Below the pieces are notes generated by a model. The model saw nothing but the letters and a program-made list of their open reading frames with translations, was not told the origin of the DNA and made no database searches. From the NCBI GenBank assembly GCA_038142205.1, contig JAYQJO010000001.1, forward strand, positions 1,178,001 through 1,242,000: a stretch of DNA of 64,000 nucleotides. Direction: 5' to 3'. The DNA comes from UBA7359 sp038142205 (GTDB taxonomy: Bacteria; Pseudomonadota; Gammaproteobacteria; Eutrophobiales; Eutrophobiaceae). Positions 8,284 to 17,009 of this stretch are shown one piece after another. Positions within the stretch are counted from its first letter, which is position 1. Each line of letters opens with the position of its first letter. Made by a program: the position numbers and the translations under genes.

Positions 8284-9012
8284 TTAATTAAAATTAATCT
8301 TTGATTGTACTTTATGTTCTAGAACATCCATTATTGCAATCATCAATTCCTCTGATTTAGAAAATAATAATTCATTATTAATTAAATCCAATTCAGATTG
8401 AACATAAGGTGAACCCTTCCATTCATCTGCACAATGTTCCACAAACAAGTTTGCAATACCCTCTGTGATCTCAGGGTGAAACTGGATGGCTACAACATGA
8501 TCATTATAGACATAACCTTGATTTTTACATGCTTCACTCGAAGCAAGTTTCACCGCACCAATTGGCAAGTCAAAAGTTTCACTATGTGAATGAAAAACCT
8601 TTATTGGTTCATTAAACACATTTTCTAATAATGTATTTTTAATATCTTTAGATGGTGATATTTCATACCAACCTAATTCAGGTAATGGATTCTCATAAAC
8701 ACTTCCGCCCAAAGCATGAGTAATTAATTGTGCGCCAAGACAAATACCCAGTGTTGTAGTTCCAGAATCAATGGCTTCTTTAATCAATTCCTTTTCAGGC
8801 CGGAGCCATGAGTATTTGGCTTCATCATTTGCACTCATCGCACCACCCATGACGATCAACCAGTCAATCTCCGATGTAGCCGGCAAGGCATCGCCTTGAT
8901 ATAATCTTATGTAATTTATATTGTGATTTTTTTCATGTAATAGGCGATCTAATGTACTATCAAATGGTACAGGCATGTTTATTAGTACGGAAATATTTAT
9001 TTTTCTTGCCAT
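8284..9012 (-). CDS. Class I glutamine amidotransferase-like protein (TdnT/AtdA2-like by context)
   Basis: A 242-residue GATase1 domain related to the GMP-synthase amidotransferase. The nucleophile is in TLGICLGAQL, preceded by the oxyanion glycines in VMGGAMSAND, and the His-Glu pair is in AIQFHPEITEG. Stand-alone proteins of this type accompany the glutamine-synthetase-like gene and Rieske oxygenase in aniline catabolic loci, where they act on the gamma-glutamyl anilide. Here the gene is divergent from such a Rieske gene (9118), with the GS-like gene at 11060. The specific role is inferred from this context; sequence alone says only glutamine amidotransferase or gamma-glutamyl hydrolase. 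Confidence 0.82.
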   Translation of the reverse strand: MARKINISVLINMPVPFDSTLDRLLHEKNHNINYIRLYQGDALPATSEIDWLIVMGGAMSANDEAKYSWLRPEKELIKEAIDSGTTTLGICLGAQLITHALGGSVYENPLPELGWYEISPSKDIKNTLLENVFNEPIKVFHSHSETFDLPIGAVKLASSEACKNQGYVYNDHVVAIQFHPEITEGIANLFVEHCADEWKGSPYVQSELDLINNELLFSKSEELMIAIMDVLEHKVQSKINFN

Positions 9013-9038
9013 TAATAATTCTAGCTCTCTTGGAATAT

Positions 9039-9060
9039 AATATTGAGTAAATTCAATATT
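9039..9060. promoter_or_regulatory. Operator-like dyad AATATTGA-N6-TCAATATT
   Basis: A perfect 8-bp inverted repeat with a 6-base spacer in the divergent gap between the amidotransferase and the Rieske alpha gene. Position suits a shared operator for the two transcripts. No regulator gene of the LysR type is visible nearby. Confidence 0.5.
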
Positions 9061-9064
9061 CTTC

Positions 9065-9098
9065 CATTATACTGAAAACATCATTATACTGAAAACAT
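9065..9098. repeat. Exact 17-bp tandem duplication before the aniline-type dioxygenase
   Basis: CATTATACTGAAAACAT is repeated head to tail (9065-9081, 9082-9098), ending 19 bases before the GTG start of the Rieske alpha gene and just upstream of its GGGAG ribosome site. It overlaps where the promoter or leader should be. Confidence 0.9.
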
Positions 9099-9117
9099 CA
9101 TTCTCGGGAGACGTTGT

Positions 9118-10417
9118 GTGCAAAAATTCGATGATTTAATTCAGTCGGGTCGCGTTCATCGCAGCATCTATACTGATACTCAAATATTTGCCTTAGAACA
9201 ACAACGCATATTTTCTGGCACATGGATTTATCTTGCACATGCCAGCGAGATTGATGAACCCAATAGTTTTGTCATCAGGAAGATGGGGGCTAGAACCATA
9301 ATTGTTACTCGTGATAAAAAGAATAATATTCATGCCCTTATCAACCGATGCACACATAGAGGCGCTACCATTTGTCGAGAGAAAAAAGGCAATAAAAACC
9401 CTTTTTTACCTGCCCTTACCATGGCTGGACATTTAGAAATGATGGTGAATGTGCTGCCATTCCACATTCTGAAGCCTATGGTACGGAATTTGATCGTCAA
9501 TCATTCAATCTGAAAAAATTCCTTTCATAACTGAATACCGAGGTTTTATTTTCGCTACCTGTAATCCTGAAAAAGGTCAGAGCACAATAGAAAATCATCT
9601 TGGCCCTGCTGCAGGACGGATTGATGAATGGATTGAACATAATGGTGGTGACCATAAAGCTATTCGAATCAGCGGTGCGCAACAATACACGGTTCATGCC
9701 AACTGGAAATGCCTCTATGATAATGCAGGAGATGGATACCACCCTGAGTTTTCTCACCAGTCTTTATTACGCATGACGACGCAAAGATATGGAAAAGGCA
9801 GAGATATTGATTATTTTTCAGGTGGCATCGATTCAACATCGATGTACTCTCAAAATCTTGGTAATGGACACACACTTCTGGATCAACGTCCCTGTATGTA
9901 TGAAGGATCTGCATTTGAACGTCAACGACCACAACCTGGCAGAGAAGTCATCATTAAACAGTTAATTCGCGAAGTTGGTGAAGACAAGGCCCATGAATAT
10001 ATGGAAATGTCTACAGGCGCCGGAATGAATCTTAATATTTTTCCAAACCTATTATTTATCGGTAATCAATTACAGGTAATAACGCCCTTATCAGTCAATC
10101 TATCTGACATGACCTGGTATGCCACGACAATTAAAAATGTGCCTCCGGTAGTGAATACATTACGGATGCGAACACAAGAAGATTTCACTATTTTTGGTGA
10201 ACCTGATGATACAGCAAATTTCGAGGCATGCTTTAAAGGTATGCAAGAACAGGAAATCGATTGGATTGATATGAGTCGTCATCTTAACACTGATGCTGAA
10301 TTCCTGAATGAAAATGGGCTGATGACTGCACCAATCTCTTCTGATATTCATATGCGTAGTTACTACGCTGAATGGAAGCGTTTGATGGAATCAAAAACAG
10401 AATGGTTACTGCCTTAA
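9118..10417 (+). CDS. Rieske dioxygenase alpha subunit, aniline/benzoate-type (two frameshifts)
   Basis: The gene is readable across three frames: residues up to GNKN in the first, TCPYHGWTFRNDGECAAI to SFNLKK in the second, and IPFITEYRGFIFATCNPEKG to the end in the third. It has the Rieske pair CTHRGATIC...CPYHGW and the iron site CLYDNAGDGYHPEFSH. Breaks lie in 9394-9407 (A5/C3/T6 runs) and at the A6 run 9513-9518; adding one base at each gives 433 residues, normal for BenA/AntA/aniline oxygenase. The start is GTG after GGGAG. With its beta subunit, a GS-like gene and a divergent amidotransferase, an arylamine dioxygenase converting aniline-type substrates to catechols is the best call. 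The usual reductase gene is absent here. Confidence 0.8.
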
Positions 10418-10426
10418 GAGAGATAA

Positions 10427-11029
10427 ATGACTACTAACGAAAACCAGGACCCATCAAAAACATCTTATTATGTCAACGATATGTTGTACGACCGACTAAT
10501 GATGTTGGCAAGTAATTGGCAATTAGAAGGCCCAGTAAAGAATCATGCAATTCCCGATAAAGAAGATATTAAAAATTGCGAAGCATTAATTTTTGCAGAA
10601 GCAAGATTGGCAGATGATTTAAAATTGGAACAATGGTTAGATTGCTACAGCCGTGAATGTATTTACTGGATACCATCCAGTTATACAAAATCAGATCCGC
10701 GTGAAGAAATTACACTCGAATTACACGACAGACGACGTCTTGAAGATCGGGTAGCGCGAATTCGAACCGGTCTGGCTTATTCTATGGTGCCTGTAATTAG
10801 AACAAGACATGTGCTTGGAAACATTGAATACTGGCAAGGCGATAAATCAGAAATCAGGGCAAGAGCCAGTTTTATACTAGATGCTCTTTTCGATGGAAAA
10901 CATCGCATACTTTCAGGCTGGTGTGGTTATTCATTGTTAAATGAAAAAAATAACTGGAAGATAGAAGTAAAACAAACAAATTTAATTGATGCAGATAGTT
11001 TACAGGAAAACAACACCTTCTTTTTGTAA
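10427..11029 (+). CDS. Rieske dioxygenase beta subunit, aniline/benzoate-type
   Basis: 200 residues; AEARLADDLKLEQWLDCYSR and YWIPSSYTKSDPREEITLE followed by DRRRLEDRVARIRTG are hallmark segments of benzoate/anthranilate/aniline-type small subunits (the family motif is DDR..LEDR...R...G). It is longer at the N-terminus than the BenB-like protein at 19017. The ATG lies 9 bp after the alpha stop. It is the structural partner of the frameshifted alpha subunit upstream, and the GS-like gene follows 30 bp later. Confidence 0.85.
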   Translation: MTTNENQDPSKTSYYVNDMLYDRLMMLASNWQLEGPVKNHAIPDKEDIKNCEALIFAEARLADDLKLEQWLDCYSRECIYWIPSSYTKSDPREEITLELHDRRRLEDRVARIRTGLAYSMVPVIRTRHVLGNIEYWQGDKSEIRARASFILDALFDGKHRILSGWCGYSLLNEKNNWKIEVKQTNLIDADSLQENNTFFL

Positions 11030-11059
11030 GGCGATGTTTAAATATTGAAAGAGGATTCT

Positions 11060-12534
11060 ATGGAAAATACAAAAACCAATACTTCATCACTCGGTTTAAA
11101 AGGATTTATTAAACAACATAATCTTTGGAATAAAAAACAACAAGAAGCCGCACGTGAATTAAAACAACGTTTAAAAAAAGAACAAATTGAGAATGTTCGT
11201 GTTGTTTATTGCGACCAACACGGACTGACTCGCGGAAAATTGCTACCCGTTAAACAGTTTCTGTTAACACTAGAAAATGGACTTGCTTGTGTGCATGCTT
11301 TATTTGCAATGGATTCAGCAAACAATATTTTTCTACCTGTGTTTTCAAACGATGGCGGCTTTGGTAACGAAGAAATGGGAGGTGCTGGTGATATGATTTC
11401 GGTGCCTGACCCAACCACATTCAGGATGCTACCCTGGCTGGAAAAGACGGGCTGGGTGATATCAGATTTATATCTAAAATCAGGCAAAGCAATGCCTTTT
11501 TCACCAAGAAAAATTCTATGCGATCAATTAAATCATTTATATAACAAAGGATACAATTTACTGGTTGGGCTGGAAGTTGAGTTTCATGTATTTAAAATTG
11601 AAGACCCTCAATTAAATATGGAAGCAGCTACCCAACCGCCCGTCCCTCCAACTGTTTCACCCTGGCTCATGGTTACCAATATCAAGCAGAACAACAATTG
11701 GATGAATTAGCCACAGTGATGGCATTATTCCTGGAAGAACTAACTGCTTTAAAGTTACCTATGCGCTCAATTGAAGATGAGTGGGGGCCTGGGCAATGTG
11801 AAATCACTATGGAACCGATGCCGGCATTGGAGGCGGCAGATGCAATGGTGCTAATGCGTTCAGCGTTAAAACAAATCGCCAGACGACACGGATATTTAGT
11901 CACGTTCATGTGCAAACCTGCTCTTCCCAATGTTTATTCATCAGGATGGCACTTACATCAATCATTACTGCATTCCAAATCCGGAAAAAATGCTTTTGTC
12001 AGTCATAAAAAAAACGATGTCCTGTCTCAGGTAGGCCGTCAATACGTCGCCGGTCTGATTAAACATGTAGCAGCATGCACGGCTTTTTCAAACCCAACGA
12101 TTAATGGCTACAAACGTTTGAATGCAAATGCATTGGCACCTAACAGAGCTGTTTGGTCTATTGATAACAAAGCGGCTTACCTAAGGCTCACATGCGTTGG
12201 TGATCCCATGGTGCATATTGAAAATCGTTCAGGTGAGCCTGCAGCAAATCCTTATTTGTTTTTTGCATCTCAAGTGGCTGCGGGGTTAGATGGTATAAAT
12301 AATAAACTTGATCCAGGTGAACCACTCGATGACCCTTATACACAGATCGACAAACCGGCCATGCCAGGCAGTTTAATGGAATCCATCACTGCATTATCAG
12401 AATCAAAAATGATGATTAAAACTATTGGTAAAACATTTATTGATTATTATTTGATACTAAAAAGACATGAAATTCATCGTTTTTTATCAACGGTGACAGA
12501 CTGGGAACACAAGGAATACTTTGAACGCTACTAG
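11060..12534 (+). CDS. Glutamine-synthetase-like ligase (gamma-glutamylanilide synthase type; frameshifted)
   Basis: A GS-fold enzyme expected to form a gamma-glutamyl amide from glutamate, ATP and an amine. Visible features include VYCDQHGLTRGKLLPV in the N-terminal beta-grasp part, GLEVEFHVF (metal-binding Glu), DEWGPGQCEIT, GWHLHQSL and a late VHIENRSGEPAANPYL arginine motif. The frame changes at the CCC at 11660-11662 (SP|LAHGYQYQ); one added C gives 491 residues. I start it at ATG 11060 behind GAAAGAGGA rather than TTG 11045. The order Rieske alpha, beta, GS-like, with a divergent amidotransferase, mirrors aniline loci (TdnQ/AtdA1). An isopropylamide- or putrescine-type ligase is the alternative. 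Confidence 0.82.
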
Positions 12535-12579
12535 ATAATTCTATCAATCATAATTGAAAACAACTAACAAAAATAATTA

Positions 12580-12966
12580 TTATGTATTATCAACCATAAT
12601 CATTTTATGAATGAGTTTTTGAATATCAACATTAACTTTATTATCAAGTAAAACCGCTACTCGATTAATTGTCGCAACAACAGAAGAACTCATACTATGT
12701 ACATAATAGGCATCCAGCGGATAGACGACTGATTTATCTTCAGGTGCACGATGATAACTTAATTGGCTGATCCCAAAAATACCTAGTCCAGCAGCTTCAG
12801 CATGCGCCATTAAACGACTTGCTCTATCCTCTGTAATACTACCAATAAATTCGAGCATTAAAGGTGGCGTAATGGCACCTTTACCCGGAACAGATTCACG
12901 CCAACGAACAGCACCTAATACGCCATCAGTTTCTAATAAACTGTTAAATGAGACAGGTTCAGCCAT
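12580..12966 (-). CDS. Conserved-looking small protein of unknown function
   Basis: 128 residues, cytosolic, no signal peptide. I do not recognise it. The pattern (N-terminal LLETDGVLGAVRWRES, then LMLEFIGSITEDRASRLMAHAEAAG, and a hydrophobic SSSVVATINRVAVLLDNKV near the end) is reminiscent of roadblock/LC7-like or other small alpha/beta folds, but this is only an impression. It is the last gene of the long minus-strand XylMA operon, 56 bp after the aldehyde dehydrogenase, and converges on the GS-like gene. Codon use looks like its neighbours. Confidence 0.6.
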   Translation of the reverse strand: MAEPVSFNSLLETDGVLGAVRWRESVPGKGAITPPLMLEFIGSITEDRASRLMAHAEAAGLGIFGISQLSYHRAPEDKSVVYPLDAYYVHSMSSSVVATINRVAVLLDNKVNVDIQKLIHKMIMVDNT

Positions 12967-13022
12967 AATATTTCCTCTTGATTACGGAGATGTATATTTA
13001 AAATTACAAGGATATTTGATAT

Positions 13023-14516
13023 CTATTGATCATACATACCCATTGCACCTTCTTGCAGGTTTATAACTACTGATTTAGTAATCGTATAATGGTTAAGCAC
13101 ATCAAAACAAAACTCTCGACCAAAACCACTTTGTTTATAACCGCCCAAAGGCATTGCTGATTTAAGATTGTAATAACGATTTATCCAGACCGTTCCTGTT
13201 TGCATCGATCGAGATATTTTATGCGCGCGTGCCAGATTAGTTGTCCAGACACCGCCTGCCAATCCATAATTACTTTCATTGGCAAGACGCATAACGTCGT
13301 TATCCTCTTTCCAGGGTATGACACAGGTTACCGGGCCAAATATTTCTTCTTGCGCAATACGCATATCATTGGTGACGTTAGTAAAGATAGTAGGTTGAAT
13401 AAAATTCCCGTCATCAAGTCCCTCGCCTGATGCACGTTGACCACCTGTCAAGATACTTGCGCCTTCCTCTGTTCCAAGTTCAAGATAAGTACACACTTTA
13501 TCTCTTTGCATCACAGAAGCCTGTGGTCCCATTTGAGTTGCAATGTCCGCAGGGTTACCTATTCGAATATTTTCCAGCGCAGTTTTAAATTTTTCAAGAA
13601 ACTCCTCTTGAATAGCTTCATGTAAAAACAACCGTGAACCCGCTAAACATACTTCACCTTTATTTAACACGGTAGACATGGTTGCGCCTTCAACAGCAGC
13701 ATCAATATCAGCATCGTCACAAACGATTTGTGCGGATTTACCACCCAGTTCCAAAGTTTGCGGGATAATGTTCTTCGATGCGTGTTGCATGACTTTCTGT
13801 GCCGTTGGAATAGACCCAGTAAAGGCAACCTTTCTAACATCTGGATGCGTAATTAATGTTTCACCAACATCAGGACCATAACCAGTAATGATATTAACGA
13901 CACCAGGCGGAATAATGTCTGACATCTCACGGAAGAATTCCATCACCGATAAACAAACTGTCTCTGCCGGTTTCATCACGATGGTATTACCTGCAGCTAA
14001 TGCCGGTGCTATTTTGCACGCCATCATGATCATCGGCACATTCCAGGGAATGATCTGCGCACAAACACCAATAGGTTCTCTATGTACCAGTCCAACAGCA
14101 TCTGGATAATCAAATGATTGACCGTGTAAATGAAATGCAGCACCGGCAAATAATTCAAATTGATTAATGGCCTGTGGAATATCGAAATGCAAAGATTCAC
14201 GCAGAGGTTTACCATTATTCAGTGTTTCCAACATAGCATAATCATTTAACCTTGCTTTCAGTCGACGTGCTATCTCAAACAGTATTTCCTGACGTTGATT
14301 AGGAGAAGATTGCGACCATTCTGGAAAGGCATTAGAGGCAGCGTCTACTGCCGCATTAACATCTTTTGAGTTACCTGCGGCTATCTTTGAAAGTTTTTCT
14401 CCATTGAATGGATTTAATAATTCAATTGTTTTACCGCTGTCTCCTGCAACCCATGCACCATTGATAAGATGACCGTATTCTTCCTGATAAAGAGTACTAT
14501 TAGTTTTTTCTAACAC
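13023..14516 (-). CDS. NAD(P)-dependent aldehyde dehydrogenase (aryl aldehyde type)
   Basis: A 497-residue ALDH with every core motif: IIPWNVPMIMMACKIAPALAAGN, FTGSIPTAQ, the general base in LELGGKSAQIV, the catalytic Cys in NKGEVCLAGSR and EEIFGPV. It oxidises an aldehyde to the carboxylate. Its place downstream of XylMA and upstream of carboxylate-acting dioxygenase genes suggests it handles a benzaldehyde or naphthaldehyde formed from a methyl group (XylC/CymC role). Hydroxymuconic-semialdehyde dehydrogenase is the main alternative, since no other gene for that step is seen in the window. Confidence 0.88.
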   Translation of the reverse strand: MLEKTNSTLYQEEYGHLINGAWVAGDSGKTIELLNPFNGEKLSKIAAGNSKDVNAAVDAASNAFPEWSQSSPNQRQEILFEIARRLKARLNDYAMLETLNNGKPLRESLHFDIPQAINQFELFAGAAFHLHGQSFDYPDAVGLVHREPIGVCAQIIPWNVPMIMMACKIAPALAAGNTIVMKPAETVCLSVMEFFREMSDIIPPGVVNIITGYGPDVGETLITHPDVRKVAFTGSIPTAQKVMQHASKNIIPQTLELGGKSAQIVCDDADIDAAVEGATMSTVLNKGEVCLAGSRLFLHEAIQEEFLEKFKTALENIRIGNPADIATQMGPQASVMQRDKVCTYLELGTEEGASILTGGQRASGEGLDDGNFIQPTIFTNVTNDMRIAQEEIFGPVTCVIPWKEDNDVMRLANESNYGLAGGVWTTNLARAHKISRSMQTGTVWINRYYNLKSAMPLGGYKQSGFGREFCFDVLNHYTITKSVVINLQEGAMGMYDQ

Positions 14517-14573
14517 AGCATTACTCTCTTAAAAATAATTAGTAAAAAGAAATTTAAATTTTTAATATAAACA

Positions 14574-15551
14574 CTACAAAAACCCATTTCCTGCAGCCAG
14601 GTTTCCAGTCATTTTCATTGCGGTAAGTATCATCTCATGGTTTGCAATTCCCTTACCTACAATATCGTATGCTGTTCCATGTGCGACTGACATATGGAGA
14701 TAAGGAGGTCCAACCATCAATGCACAATTACCAACAAAGCCCCAGGTTTTGATTGCGATATGACCTTGATCATGGAACATTGCTAACACTGCGTCATATT
14801 TTTCATCGACACATTGTCGAAAAATAGTATCCGGTGCCACAGGCCCTTCCACATTAATTCCTATTTTTTTTGCGCTTGCAATTCCAGGTATTATTTCATT
14901 TTCTTCTTCTTCACCATACGCGTGAGGATTGAGACCGGAAACACCAATACGTGGCGACTTTATTCCCCATACTATTAATAGCGAATCCATTGTTTGCAAT
15001 GCATAGAAAACAAGGTCACTACTGACTAGTTCACACACTTCACGCAAAGAAATGTGATCAGTTAAATGCATGACGCGCAATGTTCCACTAATCAAAAATA
15101 AATAACTTAGACCAGGCTTGATATTAAAAACCTTACCCTCTACACCTGCCATTTTCATTGCTACTGAACTGATTGGGCCCATTATAGTCCCTGCAACCTC
15201 ACCTGAGAGTGCTAATTTATCTGCCTCATCTAACCAGTCTGCTGAAATCTTTCCACAAGCAGCATTATCTTCTCCCAAGGTGACATCATTAATATCAAAT
15301 TTTCCAGAATCAAGAATGTCGATAACATCTGGCGAGTCGCTGATTTCATCAAGCTTATTAATTTTACGAACAGGGAGTTTTAGATCAGAAAAACCAACGG
15401 CTCTTTCCATGACTTGTGCAGAACCTATGAGAACTGGTTTTGAATAGTCATGCACTTCACCTGTTGCCCATGCCTTAGCAATAACTTCCGGGCCTATTCC
15501 ACAAGGGTCTCCAATCATTGTTGCGATAATGGGTTTACTATTATTATTCAT
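14574..15551 (-). CDS. PdxA/TphB-family dehydrogenase
   Basis: 325 residues of the PdxA fold: IGDPCGIGPEVIAKA at the start, metal-binding His in TDHISLREV, SGLNPHAYGE, AMFHDQGHIAIK and VAHGTAYDIVGKG near the end. True PdxA oxidises 4-phosphohydroxy-L-threonine; the TphB branch oxidatively decarboxylates cis-dihydrodiol carboxylates formed by Rieske enzymes. Here it lies between an aldehyde dehydrogenase and Rieske dioxygenase genes in one operon, so a dihydrodiol-carboxylate dehydrogenase is the likelier role. The operon has no BenD/XylL-type SDR, which supports this. Vitamin B6 synthesis cannot be excluded by eye. Confidence 0.82.
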   Translation of the reverse strand: MNNNSKPIIATMIGDPCGIGPEVIAKAWATGEVHDYSKPVLIGSAQVMERAVGFSDLKLPVRKINKLDEISDSPDVIDILDSGKFDINDVTLGEDNAACGKISADWLDEADKLALSGEVAGTIMGPISSVAMKMAGVEGKVFNIKPGLSYLFLISGTLRVMHLTDHISLREVCELVSSDLVFYALQTMDSLLIVWGIKSPRIGVSGLNPHAYGEEEENEIIPGIASAKKIGINVEGPVAPDTIFRQCVDEKYDAVLAMFHDQGHIAIKTWGFVGNCALMVGPPYLHMSVAHGTAYDIVGKGIANHEMILTAMKMTGNLAAGNGFL

Positions 15552-15573
15552 TTACAAATATTCCTTAAAAAAT

Positions 15574-15975
15574 TTAGCTTAAAGCTGGCCCACCTTTATC
15601 AAGCCACATCTGTATATCCCAATATTCACGCCAGGCACTAATTTTACCCCCATCATTAAATTCAAAAATTCCAAGCACAGGTAATTCATCAACTCCACCT
15701 TCAGCAAAACCGAAACTATCAACGCGTTCGGTGACTACCCGATCATCGTCTGCCACCAATTGTAAAATATTAAATTTAGCTGATGTTGCTACTTTGAAAA
15801 AACCACCAATAAAATTAGCAATGGCTTCTTGTCCCTTGAGTGCTTCCAACGGTAAATTATCATAGACAGCATCTTCACTCATATATCCCATAATGGCATC
15901 CAGATCCATACGATCCCAGGCTGAACAAAAGCCTTTTACCGTTTTTATTTGCTTCTCTTGTTTATCAATTGACAT
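15574..15975 (-). CDS. Limonene-1,2-epoxide-hydrolase-like (SnoaL/NTF2 fold) protein
   Basis: 133 residues with the LEH catalytic set in its expected places: AVYDNLPLEAL supplies the Tyr-x-Asn, TERVDSFGF the Arg and Asp of the Asp-Arg-Asp triad, and SAWREYWDI the last Asp. PVLGIFEFNDGGKI between them is also typical. The family hydrolyses terpene epoxides and other strained substrates with one activated water. It is 22 bp downstream of the EamA-adjacent region and just before the PdxA-like gene. Because all triad residues are kept, hydrolysis of an arene or terpene epoxide is plausible, but the substrate is unknown. Confidence 0.78.
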   Translation of the reverse strand: MSIDKQEKQIKTVKGFCSAWDRMDLDAIMGYMSEDAVYDNLPLEALKGQEAIANFIGGFFKVATSAKFNILQLVADDDRVVTERVDSFGFAEGGVDELPVLGIFEFNDGGKISAWREYWDIQMWLDKGGPALS

Positions 15976-16024
15976 AATTTATTCTCGTTAAATGTTACTT
16001 ATTAATGACTCAATACTCATGGAT

Positions 16025-16948
16025 TCAATTTATCTCTTCTGACAGTTTACTTATTTGCGGCTTATACCTGACACTCGTATAAATACTTCCACCAACAATA
16101 AGAATAAGCCCGATTAAATGGTATAGATGTAATTTATCTTCTTGAAATAAGGCCGATAAAATAATGGTGTAAACGGGAACAGTATTCAAAAATAAAGAAG
16201 CGCGAGAGGGACCGATTAGTTGAACGCCTTTATTCCAGAATAAAAACGATAAAACCGTTGGGCCAACACCTATAAAGATCAAACTTGCAACAACTTTCTC
16301 ATTCCACACAGCCTCTTGGATATAGTTTAATTCAATAATGCCAAACGGAAACACTATCGCCATAGCAAGTATGACACCCATCGCCGTTATGATAAGTGGA
16401 GATATACGGCTCATAATTCTTTTTCCGATGACACTGTAGATTGCCCAAAAAGATACGGAAATAAATATAAGAAGATCGCCAATATTAAAATTCATATTAT
16501 ATAAATTTATTAAATCACCATGACCTAGAATAATAAATAAACCAAGCATGGAGAAACAAGCAGCTATCCAATGATGAAAATCGAGTTTTTCTTTAAGGTA
16601 AATTGCTGCAAAGAATGCAGTCACTAACGGTATAAGACCATTAATCAAACTCGTATTTATAGAAGTTGTCCAATGTAAGCCATAATACAATAGTGCCTGA
16701 TAACCAATGACTCCAGTCAATACCATCACTAAAATCGATCGCCCATCTGTAATTTTTCGAATGTTTTTTAATTGACCATTTAGCATTAAGATAACGATTA
16801 AAATAATACCGCCAATTAGCAAACGAAAACTCATGATCGACCAGGGTCCTATAAAGTCTTTTAAAAAACGCCCCAAGATCATATTGCCTGCCCATAGAAT
16901 ACTCGCAGCATTCAATAGTAATACTGCCTTTAATGTATTGTTTGGCAA
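16025..16948 (-). CDS. EamA/DMT-superfamily transporter
   Basis: 307 residues with ten hydrophobic segments in two EamA repeats. The first repeat starts NAASILWAGNMILGRFLKDF, and the second starts around residue 150 with SFWAIYSVIGKRIM; FWNKGVQLIGPSRASLFLNTVP is a typical EamA signature near the end. It probably exports or imports a small metabolite across the inner membrane. It lies within the XylMA operon between the second dioxygenase pair and the epoxide-hydrolase-like gene, so an aromatic acid or overflow intermediate is a reasonable, unproven cargo. Confidence 0.88.
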   Translation of the reverse strand: MPNNTLKAVLLLNAASILWAGNMILGRFLKDFIGPWSIMSFRLLIGGIILIVILMLNGQLKNIRKITDGRSILVMVLTGVIGYQALLYYGLHWTTSINTSLINGLIPLVTAFFAAIYLKEKLDFHHWIAACFSMLGLFIILGHGDLINLYNMNFNIGDLLIFISVSFWAIYSVIGKRIMSRISPLIITAMGVILAMAIVFPFGIIELNYIQEAVWNEKVVASLIFIGVGPTVLSFLFWNKGVQLIGPSRASLFLNTVPVYTIILSALFQEDKLHLYHLIGLILIVGGSIYTSVRYKPQISKLSEEIN

Positions 16949-16973
16949 AATAATGTACGAGGATTCTGAAATT

Positions 16974-17009
16974 AATATGAATGTTTATCTAGAAATAAAC
17001 ATTCATATT
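16974..17009 (-). other. Perfect 15-bp stem-loop spanning the 3' end of the dioxygenase beta gene
   Basis: Arms 16974-16988 and 16995-17009 (AATATGAATGTTTAT and its exact complement) enclose a 6-base loop containing the beta-subunit stop codon. No T run follows in the minus-strand transcript, so it is not a standard terminator. An mRNA stability or processing hairpin between cistrons is more likely. Confidence 0.75.
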
